From Streptomyces sp. SirexAA-E (GTDB lineage: Bacteria; Actinomycetota; Actinomycetes; Streptomycetales; Streptomycetaceae), in contig NC_015953.1 of NCBI RefSeq assembly GCF_000177195.2, positions 6,014,001 through 6,078,000 on the forward strand: a stretch of DNA of 64,000 nucleotides. Direction: 5' to 3'. The notes below the pieces were generated by a model. That model saw only the letters and a program-made list of their open reading frames with translations, made no database searches and had not been told where the DNA came from. The position numbers and the translations under genes were made by a program. Shown in pieces: positions 34,223-43,027 of this stretch (positions within the stretch are counted from its first letter, which is position 1; each line of letters starts with the position of its first letter).

Positions 34223-36325
34223 TCATGCGCGGGACTTCCGGAGCACCCAGACGAAGTACGGGGCACCGACCAGGGCGATCATGAGGCCCGCCGGCACCTG
34301 AGAGGGGGCGACGACCGTGCGGCCGAGGGCATCGGCCACGCAGACCAGCAGCCCGCCGAGGACCATCGAGACCGGGATCGCCCGACCGTGCCGGGTGCCC
34401 ACCAGCGACCGGGCGAGGTGCGGGGCGACGAGCCCCACGAAACCGACGGCACCGACGGCGACCACGCTGAGCGCCGCCAGCACCGCGGCGATCGTCAGCG
34501 CGGTGAGGCGTGTGCGCACCGGCCTGACGCCGACGATGCGCGGGGTGTCCTCGTCCACGGCGAGCAGGTCGAGCTGGTTGCGCATGGCGAGCAGCACGGG
34601 GAGCGCGAGTGCCAGGGCCACCGCGACCGGTACGACGTCCGGCAGCGTGCGCCCGTAGGTCGTGCCGGAGAGCCAGGTGAAGATCCGCGGCGTGTTCCAC
34701 GGGTCGGCACGCAGCAGGAGGAAGGTGGTGACGGAGCTGAGGCCGTATCCGCAGCCGATGCCGATCAGGACGAACCGGTCGGGCAGGAAGCCGCCGCGCC
34801 AGGACAGCAGGGCGATCAGCGCGAACGTGGCGAGCCCCGTCGCGACCGCCGCCGCGATGAGCAGCGGCCGTCCGCCGGACAGGCCCGACGTGACGACGGC
34901 CGCCGCACCGAGCCCGGCGCCCGCCGTGATGCCGAGTACGCCCGGCTCCGCCAGCGGATTGCGCACCGCGCCCTGCACGACGCATCCGGCCAGCCCGAGT
35001 GCCGCGCCCGCGAGGACCGCGGCGACCACGCGCGGGACCCGGTCGTCGAGTGCCTGCCCGATCAGGTCGGGGGCCGTGCCCTGGACCCAGAGCGCGAGGT
35101 CCCCCGTCCGCAGCCAGAGGCTTCCCGCCAGGACCGCCACGAGGGCCGCCCCGGCCAGGAGTGCCACCGCGCCGAGCACGACGAGGAGGAACGCGCGGCG
35201 CGACCGCGCGGCGACCCGGACGTGCGGTGGTTGCCGGAGCTGTCCCGTGTCGCGGAGGCGGAGCGCGAGGACCACGATCACGACGGAGCCGAGCAGCGCG
35301 GTCGGCACGCCGGTGGGGATGGAAGCGGCCCCGTCCGCGCCCTGCACCGCGCGCAGCGTCGCGTCCGCGAGCAGGATGAGCAGCGCGCCGAGCAGCCCGG
35401 CCGCGGGCACCAGGAAGAGGTGCCGGCGCAGCGCCCGGACCCGCCCCGCGATCAGACGGGCCAGGACGGGGGCGCCGAGGCCGACGAAGGCGATCGGGCC
35501 CGCGAGCGTCACCGCCGTGCTGGTCAGGAGCACCGCGCAGACGACGGCGGTCACGCGGGTGGCCCGGATCGGCACACCGAGGGTGGACGCGGCGTCGTCG
35601 CCGAGGTTCATCACGTCCAGCCGCCGGGACAGCGCCAGGGCGACACCCAGCACGACGGCCACCAGGGGGAAGGCGCGCATCGACGCGTCGATGTTCAGCT
35701 GGGCGAGCGAACCGCTGCCCCAGGCGTAGAGACCGGTGGTGTTCTGCTTGAACAGGATGAGGAACATCGCGGTCGCCGCGTCCAGGGCCATCGCCGTCGC
35801 CGATCCGGCGAGGATGAGACGGGTGCCCGCGGTGCCCGCCGCCCGGCCCGCGAGGAGCAGCACGAGCGCGGCCGCCGTCAGGCCGCCGGCGAAGGCGACG
35901 GCCCCCGACGCCCAGAGGGGTACCGCGAGACCGAAGGCCGCGACGAGGGAGAGCGTGAAGTAGGCCCCCGCCGTGACCGCGAGGGTGTCGGGGGAGGCGA
36001 GCGCGTTGTGCGTGACCGACTGCAGGAGCGCGCCGGCCGAGCCGAGGGCGACGCCCACCGCCACGCCCGCGAACAGGCGAGGCAGCCGCGAGCCGGTGAG
36101 GATCTCGCCGACCGGTGCCCCGCCGGTGTCCTCCCGGCCCCCGGTGAGGTACCGCACGAGGTCGCCGACGCCGACGCCGGACGTCCCCTGCGTCAGGTGC
36201 CACATGCCCACCAGCACGGTCACGAGGAGAAGGAGTGCCAACACGCCCACCCCGGTGGGGCCGCCGCCGCGCTCGGTGCGCGGCGGCGACGCCTCCCGGG
36301 GTGCCGAGATCTGCGTCGTGCTCAC
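34223..36325 (-). CDS. iron-siderophore ABC transporter, fused double FecCD permease
   Basis: A 700-aa membrane protein made of two BtuC/FecCD permease halves joined in one chain. Half one (about 20-345) has LPRLFAGVAVGVALGSAGALLQSVTHNALASPDTLAVTAGAY and VGLGAPVLARLIAGRVR. Half two (about 370-695) has VPRVVAAVLAGAALGLAGCVVQGAVRNPLAEPGVLGITAGAG and VGLVAPHLARSLVGTRHGRAIPVS. About 18-20 membrane segments are expected. Fusion of the two subunits is as in FhuB. GTG 36325 overlaps the binding-protein stop as GTGA. It is the import channel for the lipoprotein and ATPase encoded upstream. Confidence 0.92.
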   Translation of the reverse strand: MSTTQISAPREASPPRTERGGGPTGVGVLALLLLVTVLVGMWHLTQGTSGVGVGDLVRYLTGGREDTGGAPVGEILTGSRLPRLFAGVAVGVALGSAGALLQSVTHNALASPDTLAVTAGAYFTLSLVAAFGLAVPLWASGAVAFAGGLTAAALVLLLAGRAAGTAGTRLILAGSATAMALDAATAMFLILFKQNTTGLYAWGSGSLAQLNIDASMRAFPLVAVVLGVALALSRRLDVMNLGDDAASTLGVPIRATRVTAVVCAVLLTSTAVTLAGPIAFVGLGAPVLARLIAGRVRALRRHLFLVPAAGLLGALLILLADATLRAVQGADGAASIPTGVPTALLGSVVIVVLALRLRDTGQLRQPPHVRVAARSRRAFLLVVLGAVALLAGAALVAVLAGSLWLRTGDLALWVQGTAPDLIGQALDDRVPRVVAAVLAGAALGLAGCVVQGAVRNPLAEPGVLGITAGAGLGAAAVVTSGLSGGRPLLIAAAVATGLATFALIALLSWRGGFLPDRFVLIGIGCGYGLSSVTTFLLLRADPWNTPRIFTWLSGTTYGRTLPDVVPVAVALALALPVLLAMRNQLDLLAVDEDTPRIVGVRPVRTRLTALTIAAVLAALSVVAVGAVGFVGLVAPHLARSLVGTRHGRAIPVSMVLGGLLVCVADALGRTVVAPSQVPAGLMIALVGAPYFVWVLRKSRA

Positions 36326-37383
36326 TTCTTGAGCACGTTGACGTAGGCGTCGATCGCCTGCTCGCAGGAGCGCGGACCGCCGGCGCCCCACACCCGCGCC
36401 GGGAACGCGTGCGCGCGTCCCTCCTTGACGGCGGGGATGGTCTTCCAGAGCGGGTTCTTGGCCAGCGCGGCGACGTACCCGCCGGCGCCTTCGTCGTTGG
36501 CGTAGAAGAAGTTCGCGTTGCCCACCGAGGTGAGGCCCTCGACGTCGGTCTGCGCGAGGCCGTAGGAGGGATCGACGCCCCCGTCGCCGTGCGCCTTGTT
36601 GACGTCGTTGGTCCACGCGGGGGTCATACCGAGCTCTTTGCCGATCTCGGTGAACAGCGCGCCGTCACTGTAGGGGCGGACGGTGAGGTTGCCCCCCTCC
36701 AGCCATCCGTCGAAGAACAGGAAGTCCTTCGTCGGCAGATCGGCGTCGGTGACCTGCTTCTTCGCCGTCGCGAGGTGCTCGTCGAACTCCTGGAGGACCT
36801 GGTCGGCGCGCTCGGTGCGTCCCGTCGCCTTGCCGATCATGCTGAACACCTCACGCATGTTCCCGATCGGGTCCTTGGGGTTCGCCCCCCGCGTGGCCAT
36901 CACGGGAACGCCGCGCTTCTCCAGCTTCGCGATGGTCTCGTCGTCGGCGTCGAACGCCTCCACGACGATGAGGTCGGGCTTGGCCGCGTAGAGCGTGTCG
37001 AGGTCGGGCTCCTCACGGGTGCCGATGTCGGTCACCCCGTCGGGCAGCTTCTCCGCGCTGACCCAGGTGCTGTAGCCCTTCGCGTCGGAGACCGCGGTGG
37101 GGGTGACGCAGAGGGTCAGCGCGTCCTCGACCTGCTGCCATTCCAGGACCGCTATCCGCTCGGCGGGCTTGTCGAGCTTCACCTGGCGGCCCACGCCGTC
37201 CTTGAAGGAGACCGGCTTCGTCGAGGTGGTCGTGGTGTCCTGCGCACAACTCTTGGACGCCGGCGACGCGGAGGCGCTGCTGCTCGCCCCGGCGTTGTCG
37301 ACGGTGGTCGTGCCGCAGGCCGTCGCGGCCAGGACGATGAGCCCTGTGGAGGCTGACGCCGCCAGGCGGTGGGCACGGTTCAT
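36322..37383 (-). CDS. iron-siderophore-binding lipoprotein
   Basis: A 353-aa class III binding protein. The signal peptide ends LIVLAATAC with lipobox Cys about 23, followed by a Ser/Ala/Thr linker. The helical-backbone fold is shown by KPAERIAVLEWQQVEDALTLCV, LYAAKPDLIVVEAFDADDETIAKLEKRGVPVMA and the C-terminal YVNVLKK. The ligand is likely a ferric siderophore; hydroxamate or citrate cannot be separated. It is second in the operon, 99 bp after the ATPase. That gap contains a repeated GCGAAGTG (around 37409-37427) and no clear terminator. Confidence 0.9.
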   Translation of the reverse strand: MNRAHRLAASASTGLIVLAATACGTTTVDNAGASSSASASPASKSCAQDTTTTSTKPVSFKDGVGRQVKLDKPAERIAVLEWQQVEDALTLCVTPTAVSDAKGYSTWVSAEKLPDGVTDIGTREEPDLDTLYAAKPDLIVVEAFDADDETIAKLEKRGVPVMATRGANPKDPIGNMREVFSMIGKATGRTERADQVLQEFDEHLATAKKQVTDADLPTKDFLFFDGWLEGGNLTVRPYSDGALFTEIGKELGMTPAWTNDVNKAHGDGGVDPSYGLAQTDVEGLTSVGNANFFYANDEGAGGYVAALAKNPLWKTIPAVKEGRAHAFPARVWGAGGPRSCEQAIDAYVNVLKK

Positions 37384-37482
37384 GAACGTTCCTCTTTCTT
37401 GCGGTGCGATGCGAAGTGTTGCGAAGTGACGCGGTGCGGCGGAGTGCCGCGGTGCGTGACCGCCGGGGCGGGACGTGCCGCC

Positions 37483-38343
37483 TCAGGCGGGGTGCCGGCC
37501 GATCGGGTCGATACGGAGACGGCCCGTGCGGGGGTCGATGCCGACCTCGACGCGGATGTCGTAGACCTCGCCGATGTTCTGCGCGGTGAGGACGTCGGCG
37601 GGTGCGCCCGCCGCGTGCACACGGCCGGAGCGCATCAGGACCAGCGTGTCCGCGACGCGGGACGCCTGGTCGAGGTCGTGCAGCACGACCCCGACCGCGA
37701 TGCCGTGGTCGTCGACGAGATCGCGCACCAGGTCGAGCGTCTCGATCTGGTAGCGGAGGTCCAGGTGGTTGGTCGGTTCGTCCAGCAGTACGACGCCGGT
37801 GTCCTGGGCGAGGCACGCCGCGAGCCAGACACGTTGCATCTCCCCGCCGGAGAGCTCCCCGACCGGCCGGCCGGCCATGTCCCGCACGCCGGTGACGCCC
37901 ATGGCGCGGTCGACGGCGCTCCGGTCCTCGGCGGTCGGCCCGGCGAAGCCGCGGCGGTACGGGTGACGTCCGAACGCCACGACCTCCGCGACCGTCAGCC
38001 CCTGGGGTGAGGGCCTGGACTGGGAGAACAGGGTGACCTCGCGGGCGAACTGCCGGGCGCTGAGCAGAGCCGCGTCGCGCTCGGGTGCCCCGTCGGGGGA
38101 GTCGAGCGTCACCCGGCCGCCGTCCACCTTGTGCAGCCGGGAGAGCGCGCGCAGCAGCGTGGACTTCCCGCTGCCGTTCGGCCCCACCAGTGCGGTCGCC
38201 CGGCCGGGTTCGAGGGCCAGTGAGACCCCGTGGACGACCGGTGTGCCGCCGTACCGCAGGACCAGGTCGTGTCCGGTGAGGGCGGCCGGCGTGGCAGGGC
38301 CGGCCACGGGGCCGTCTGCGGGCCGGGAGGGGCGTGTGAACAT
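37483..38343 (-). CDS. iron-siderophore ABC transporter ATPase
   Basis: A 286-aa FecE/FhuC-type ATPase. Walker A is GPNGSGKST, the Q loop FSQSRPSPQGLTVAEVVAFGRHPYRRGF (typical of iron transporters), the signature LSGGEMQR, Walker B VVLLDEPTNHLD and the switch HDLDQA. ATG 38343 lacks a good Shine-Dalgarno sequence; the frame is open to 38454, but the extra residues are not family-like. It is the first gene of the importer operon, 113 bp downstream of an iron-box-like element. Confidence 0.92.
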   Translation of the reverse strand: MFTRPSRPADGPVAGPATPAALTGHDLVLRYGGTPVVHGVSLALEPGRATALVGPNGSGKSTLLRALSRLHKVDGGRVTLDSPDGAPERDAALLSARQFAREVTLFSQSRPSPQGLTVAEVVAFGRHPYRRGFAGPTAEDRSAVDRAMGVTGVRDMAGRPVGELSGGEMQRVWLAACLAQDTGVVLLDEPTNHLDLRYQIETLDLVRDLVDDHGIAVGVVLHDLDQASRVADTLVLMRSGRVHAAGAPADVLTAQNIGEVYDIRVEVGIDPRTGRLRIDPIGRHPA

Positions 38344-38455
38344 CAGGGGGTCCGGACGGTCGGAGGGGCAGGGACTGCGGCACCCTCCGTCCGGCTTGCG
38401 CCGACCGGGCAGCAAAAACTCTGCCGCGTACGGAAAGTCCCGTTCGCGGCGCAAC

Positions 38456-38469
38456 TAAGGGTCGCCTAA
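38456..38469 (-). promoter_or_regulatory. iron-box-like element upstream of siderophore importer
   Basis: On the minus strand TTAGGCGACCCTTA matches the DmdR/IdeR core TTAGGC-N3-CCTAA at all but one base outside the spacer. It lies between the AraC gene and the ATPase gene. Repression by ferrous DmdR1 is inferred from motif and context. Confidence 0.5.
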
Positions 38470-38506
38470 CTCAGGGAAGACTACGTTCCGGTCGCTTTGT
38501 CGGCAA

Positions 38507-39382
38507 TCAGGAGTCCCGGACAGGCGATACGGAATTCCGGACATTCTCGGGCGCGCTGCCGGCCGAGGCCGAGAACGCCCCCGGCGTGGTTCCCACGACC
38601 TTCCGGAAGGAGGCGATGAACGTGCTGGGCTGCGCGTAGCCGAGCACCTCGGAGACGGTCGTCACGTCGAGCCCCTCCGAGAGGAGGGCCAGCGCGCGGT
38701 GCACACGCAGCGCCTGCCGCCACTGGGCGAAGGACAGGCCGGTCGCCTGCCGGAACGCCCGGGTGACGGTCCGGTCGCTGATCCCCAGCAGCCGCGCCCA
38801 CTCCTCCAGCGAGCGGCAGTCGGCGGGGTCGTCCAGCAGCGCTTCGGCGATCACGTCGATCCGTGCGTCGCCGGGCAACTGCAACGCGAACTGGCGTTCC
38901 GAGGGCTGGAGCACGTCGTACACGACCGACTCCGCCCGCGCCCTGGCCGCCGCGTCGAGATCCGTGCGGGACAGATGGTTCAGCAGCGACTCCAGCAGCG
39001 GCGTCATCTCGATCGCCCTCGGCTCCTCGAACGCGAACGGCGCGCGGTCGGGGGCGAAGAAGGCCTCGTAGAACCTCGCGCCCGCTGTGACCCTGCCCCC
39101 GTGCGTCGTTCCGGCGGGCATCCACAGCCCGTGCCCGGTGGACACGGTGAAGACGCGGTCGCGGACCCGGGACGTCAGCGTCCCCCCGCGCACCCAGACG
39201 AGCTCGTGCAGGGGGTGCGCGTGGGGCGACCACTCGGTGGGGACGGAGGGAATCCGCAGCCCGGCGACTATGGCGAAGGGGGCTGTCGTCTGCTCGGGGA
39301 GGGGCGGAACCCGGCGCACCACGGTGTTCGCCTCGCGCCGCCACATCCCGGGGCCCGCGTCGCCATGGAACGGTGGGACCAT
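38507..39382 (-). CDS. AraC family regulator, likely for siderophore uptake
   Basis: A 291-aa protein with a cupin sensor (WSPHAHPLHELVWVRGGTLTSRV, GHGLWMPAGTTHGG) and an AraC DNA-binding domain (SLEEWARLLGISDRTVTRAFRQATGLSFAQWRQALRVHRAL, TVSEVLGYAQPSTFIASFRKVVGTTPG). It lies directly upstream of the importer on the same strand, as regulators of ferric-siderophore uptake often do. ATG 39382 follows TAGACT by 7 nt on the minus strand, a leaderless arrangement; a GTG at 39409 is a less likely start. Confidence 0.88.
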   Translation of the reverse strand: MVPPFHGDAGPGMWRREANTVVRRVPPLPEQTTAPFAIVAGLRIPSVPTEWSPHAHPLHELVWVRGGTLTSRVRDRVFTVSTGHGLWMPAGTTHGGRVTAGARFYEAFFAPDRAPFAFEEPRAIEMTPLLESLLNHLSRTDLDAAARARAESVVYDVLQPSERQFALQLPGDARIDVIAEALLDDPADCRSLEEWARLLGISDRTVTRAFRQATGLSFAQWRQALRVHRALALLSEGLDVTTVSEVLGYAQPSTFIASFRKVVGTTPGAFSASAGSAPENVRNSVSPVRDS

Positions 39383-39565
39383 GCGGACGAGTCTATCCGG
39401 GGGCCGCACCGGCGCCGGGAGGCCCCTGGGCCGCGCATCCGGGCGCGCGTGCGGCGCCGCCGCCGCAGGGGCCGCCCCGGTCGCGACGGGATGCCGTCAC
39501 CCGGCGGCCCCGGCACATCCCGGCCGCCGCTCCACGCGGGCCCCATCCGGTCCCGGCGGGTGGTG

Positions 39566-41089
39566 TCACCCGGCGCACGCGGCCGGGGAGGTCCCCGGTT
39601 TCGTCAGCGGCAGCCCCAGCTGTGCGCGTTCGGTGAGCCAGCGGGTCGGACGGTGGCGCGGGTCGCCGGTCGTGGCGTGCAGGGCCCGCTGGAGCTCCAG
39701 CATCCGGGCGGCCCCGATCCGGTCGCCCCAGGCCAGCGGCCCCACCGGGTAGCCGAGCCCGGCCGTCACCGCCAGGTCGATGTCCGCCGGGGCGGCCAGC
39801 GAGCGTTCCGCGATCGAGGAGGCCACCGACACCACCGAGGCCAGCAGCCGCTGTGCCACCGAGCCCGCGGTGTCCCGCACCACCGATACCGCGTACGGGT
39901 CCGCGCCGGACGCCGCCCGGGCCAGCACCGCCCGCGCGTCCCGGGCGGCCTCGGGTTCCGCCGCCGGGGTCACCGCGAGCACCCGGCGCCGGCCCGCGGC
40001 GGGCAGCGGGTCCACGCCGAAGGTGCGCTCGGCCGGCAGACCCAGCGCCGCCACGGCGGACGCCACCGTCGTGCCCCAGACCGGCACCAGGACCACGGCG
40101 CGCTCCGACGGTTCCGCTCCCGCCTCCACCACGGCCCCGGAGGCGGCCAGCGCGTCGGCGTACGCCGTGTCCCCCGCCACGAACACCGGCCGGTCCGCGT
40201 CGCCCGTCACCGGGGGCTCGTCGGCCGGGGCGGGGGCGTCCGGGCCGTACGCGTACCAGCCCCGGCCGGTCTTGCGGCCGTGCAGGCCCGCCACCACCCG
40301 GTTCGGGGTGAGGTAGGAGGGACGCAGGCGGTCCTCGTGGCGGAAGCCCTCCCAGATCGAGTCGATGACGGCCGCCGTGACGTCCAGCCCCGTGAGGTCC
40401 ATCAGCTCGAAGGGGCCCATCCGCAGCCCCAGCACGTCCCGGGCGATACGGTCGACGTCGGCCGGTTCGGCCACCGACTCCTCCAGCAGCGCCAGCGCCT
40501 CCGTGACCAGGCCCCGGCCCGCGTGGTTGACCAGGAAGCCCGGAGTGTCGGCGACCGTGACCGCGCGGTGGCCGCACCCGGTCACCAGCTCGGTGAGGAA
40601 CGGCGGGATCTCCGGCCGGGTGGCCGCGCCCGGCACCACCTCGACGATCCTCATCAGCGGCACCGGGTTGAAGAAGTGCAGTCCGGCCAGCCGCGACGGG
40701 TCCTTCAGGGTGGCCGCGATCCGGGTCACGGACAGCGACGAGGTGTTGGTGGCGAAGACGGCGGAGGCCGGCAGGGCCCGCTCCAGTCCGCCGAACACCT
40801 CCGCCTTGGTGTCCAGATCCTCCCGCACGGCCTCGACGACCAGTTCCACGTCCGGTCCCTCGGCCCACGGGTCGTCCAGCGGGACCAGCCGCTCCAGGGC
40901 CGAGGCGCGGTCCCCTGCCGTCATCCGCCCCTTGTCCACCGCCCGGTCCAGCATCGAGCGCACGAAGTCGACGGCCGCCGTGACCGCCTCCCGGCGCACG
41001 TCGGCCAGCTCGACGGTGTGTCCGGCCACGGCCGCCCACTGGGCGATGCCGCGGCCCATGGCTCCGGCGCCGACGATCCTGATACGCAT
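39566..41089 (-). CDS. 3-hydroxyacyl-CoA dehydrogenase, two C-terminal domains
   Basis: A 507-aa NAD-dependent enzyme. The Rossmann motif is GAGAMGRGIAQ, followed by VVEAVREDLDTKAEVF, TNTSSLSVTRIA, LHFFNPVPLMRIVEVV (catalytic His in HFFNP) and GFLVNHAGRGLVTEALAL. A first C-terminal 3HCDH domain (FELMDLTGLDVTAAV) is followed by a second one (ISEPLAAPADIDLAVTAGLGYPVGPLAWGD-like region), the PaaH/PaaC-type layout. It oxidises 3-hydroxyacyl-CoA intermediates in aromatic acid or fatty acid breakdown. It lies 62 bp after catJ in the same direction. An in-frame GTG at 41098 is an alternative start close to GAGAGG. Confidence 0.92.
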   Translation of the reverse strand: MRIRIVGAGAMGRGIAQWAAVAGHTVELADVRREAVTAAVDFVRSMLDRAVDKGRMTAGDRASALERLVPLDDPWAEGPDVELVVEAVREDLDTKAEVFGGLERALPASAVFATNTSSLSVTRIAATLKDPSRLAGLHFFNPVPLMRIVEVVPGAATRPEIPPFLTELVTGCGHRAVTVADTPGFLVNHAGRGLVTEALALLEESVAEPADVDRIARDVLGLRMGPFELMDLTGLDVTAAVIDSIWEGFRHEDRLRPSYLTPNRVVAGLHGRKTGRGWYAYGPDAPAPADEPPVTGDADRPVFVAGDTAYADALAASGAVVEAGAEPSERAVVLVPVWGTTVASAVAALGLPAERTFGVDPLPAAGRRRVLAVTPAAEPEAARDARAVLARAASGADPYAVSVVRDTAGSVAQRLLASVVSVASSIAERSLAAPADIDLAVTAGLGYPVGPLAWGDRIGAARMLELQRALHATTGDPRHRPTRWLTERAQLGLPLTKPGTSPAACAG

Positions 41090-41151
41090 GGCGGTCACGG
41101 TCCTCTCGTTGAAGCCGACGGATGTCGGAAGGGTGTGTCGTCCGTGTCGTC

Positions 41152-41928
41152 TCAGCGAAGATAGACGCGGCCGGGGTCCACGTCCTCGCGCAGCAGCCGC
41201 AGTTCCTCCGCGGTCGGCGGCTCCACCGTCTCCACGGAATCGGCCACCACCAGGTCCCAGCCGGTCGCCGCCCGCACCTGATCGACCGTCACACCGGGGT
41301 GCACGGCGACCAGACGCAGCTCATGGCCGGTCCCTTCGCGGGCCAGGATGCCCAGTTCGGTGATGACCCGGGTGACCCCGGCGCCCAGTGGGCGGATGCC
41401 CTCCGCCAGCGCCCGGTCCGGGCCGGGCGTGGTGCAGAAGTCCAGCACGCCGGTGAAGGAGCGCGGGTGGTGACGGCGCATCACCACGAACACCTCACGG
41501 GAGTTGGCCATCACCTCGACGCCGCCCCCGGAGCCCGGCAGCCGCACCTCCGGGCGCTCCCAGTCGCCGATCACCGAGGTGTTGAGGTTGCCCCACCGGT
41601 CGATCTGGGCGGCACCCAGGAAGCCGACGTCGATGTGCCCGCCCTGGAGCACGCAGCCGAACAGCGCCGGCATCGACAGCACGGCCTCCGCCCCGGAGAT
41701 CAGCACCGCGTCGGCGATCGTCTCCGGCAGGTGCGAGGGGTGCGCCCCGCACACCCCGGACTCGTACACCACCTCGATGTCCGGAGCGACCGTCAGGTGG
41801 GCCAGTTCGGTGGCGAGTGTCGGCAGCCCGATGCCCGCGAACACCGTCCGGCGCCCGGCCAGTTCGCGGGAGGCCACGACGGAGAGCAGCTCGGACGAGG
41901 TGACGTCCAGGGGGGCGGTGGAGGGCAT
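41152..41928 (-). CDS. catJ: 3-oxoadipate CoA-transferase subunit B (CatJ-like)
   Basis: A 258-aa class I CoA-transferase beta subunit. TVFAGIGLPTLATELAHLTVAPDIEVVYESG, LQGGHIDVGFLGAAQIDRWGNLNTSVIG, RLPGSGGGVEVMANSREVFVVM and VHPGVTVDQVRAATGW match the CatJ/GctB type rather than the shorter PcaJ/SCOT type. With CatI it moves CoA from succinyl-CoA to 3-oxoadipate, making the substrate for the thiolase nearby. The related steroid-ring hydrolase IpdB shares this fold, so the assignment leans on the thiolase and LysR context. ATG 41928. Confidence 0.8.
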   Translation of the reverse strand: MPSTAPLDVTSSELLSVVASRELAGRRTVFAGIGLPTLATELAHLTVAPDIEVVYESGVCGAHPSHLPETIADAVLISGAEAVLSMPALFGCVLQGGHIDVGFLGAAQIDRWGNLNTSVIGDWERPEVRLPGSGGGVEVMANSREVFVVMRRHHPRSFTGVLDFCTTPGPDRALAEGIRPLGAGVTRVITELGILAREGTGHELRLVAVHPGVTVDQVRAATGWDLVVADSVETVEPPTAEELRLLREDVDPGRVYLR

Positions 41929-41954
41929 GTCGTGTTCCTTCTCCCTCGGCGCGC

Positions 41955-42911
41955 TCACAGCCGCCGTCCGTAGTTCACCGGTTCGCTGAGCGCCTCGCCG
42001 ACCGCGAGCCCCGCCCAGAACTCCTCGCCCAGCTTGTCGACGTACGCGGCGTGGTCGGCCGTCCCGTACACCCACTCCTCCAGCCACGCCCGCAGCCGGT
42101 CCGGGTCCTTGCTGATGTGCGACCAGGCCCGGTAGAAGGCGTTGTCGCGGTCGTAGTAGCCCTGCGCGAAGGACGGGTGCGCGCCGCGCGGGCAGACCAC
42201 CACGGCGTCCACCGCGTGCGCGGGGATCAGGGTGCGGTTGGGGTCCGAGCGGACCACCTCGTCCGCGACGACCTCCTCCACGACGACGACCGCCTTGTCC
42301 GCCGCGTACACCGCCTCCGCCTGGATGCCGGTCAGGCCCCACAGCTGGGTGTTGCCCCGGCGGTCCGCCCGCTGGGCGTGGACGATCGTCACGTCCGGGT
42401 TGACCGGCGGGACGACGTAGATCTGCTCGGGTCCGCCGTCCGGCCCCGGGTAGGGCGAGGTCACCTTGCGCAGGTCGGCGTTGACGCCCGGCAGGTCGCT
42501 GCCGCCGTAGCTGCGCAGCGGGTAGAAGGGGAGGCGCTGCGACCCGGCGAGGTAGCGGCAGACCATCCCGTAGTGGCTGTACTCCTCGAAGGCCAGCGGC
42601 TCCGGGTCGGCCCGCTCGATCCTGCGCCTCAGCTCACCGAGCGAACCCGCGGAGGAGTTGCCCACGAAGGAGGAGACCAGCCGCGAGACGCAGCCCGCGG
42701 CGATCATCTGGTCCACCACGATGTCCGCCGTCATCCGCACGACGGTGAGGTCCCGGCGGCCCTGGCGGATGATCTCGTGTCCGGCGGCGGTGGGGACGAG
42801 ATGGGTGAAGCCTTCGAGGCTGACGGTGGCTCCGTCGTGCACGAAGGAGGCGACGGCCTCCCTCATCGACATGACTTTGCCGGCCCCGTCGGCCGTGTCC
42901 GTCCGTTCCAC
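41955..42911 (-). CDS. catI: 3-oxoadipate CoA-transferase subunit A (CatI-like)
   Basis: A 318-aa alpha subunit. VSLEGFTHLVPTAAGHEIIRQGRRDLTVVRMT, GSDLPGVNADLRKVTSPY, VTIVHAQRADRRGNTQLWG and GAHPSFAQGYYDRDNAFYRAW follow CatI closely as I recall it. GTG 42911 has GAGGAG 4 nt upstream. The gene is transcribed divergently from the LysR regulator and followed 26 bp later by catJ and then the dehydrogenase. Confidence 0.8.
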   Translation of the reverse strand: MERTDTADGAGKVMSMREAVASFVHDGATVSLEGFTHLVPTAAGHEIIRQGRRDLTVVRMTADIVVDQMIAAGCVSRLVSSFVGNSSAGSLGELRRRIERADPEPLAFEEYSHYGMVCRYLAGSQRLPFYPLRSYGGSDLPGVNADLRKVTSPYPGPDGGPEQIYVVPPVNPDVTIVHAQRADRRGNTQLWGLTGIQAEAVYAADKAVVVVEEVVADEVVRSDPNRTLIPAHAVDAVVVCPRGAHPSFAQGYYDRDNAFYRAWSHISKDPDRLRAWLEEWVYGTADHAAYVDKLGEEFWAGLAVGEALSEPVNYGRRL

Positions 42912-42966
42912 GGTGCTCCTCGGCGAGTGTGTGCGGATTGCTCCCCCACCGTGTCAGCGGCTATTG

Positions 42967-42979
42967 ATTGCCGTCCAAT
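42967..42979. promoter_or_regulatory. LysR-type box between catI and lysR
   Basis: ATTGCCGTCCAAT, arms ATTG and CAAT with a 5-bp spacer, fits the T-N11-A rule for LysR-type binding sites. It lies 56 bp from the catI start and 49 bp from the regulator start, in the only AT-rich stretch of the divergent gap. Confidence 0.5.
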
Positions 42980-43027
42980 ACCAAATTAGGGTCCCACCAA
43001 GACCGTTGATTAATGAGTGGGTGCCCG

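Noticed and set aside
37400..37440. GCGAAGTG repeats between siderophore ATPase and binding protein as a CRISPR-like or regulatory array
   Set aside because: Only two exact 8-bp copies with no regular spacing; likely simple sequence drift in an intergenic gap.
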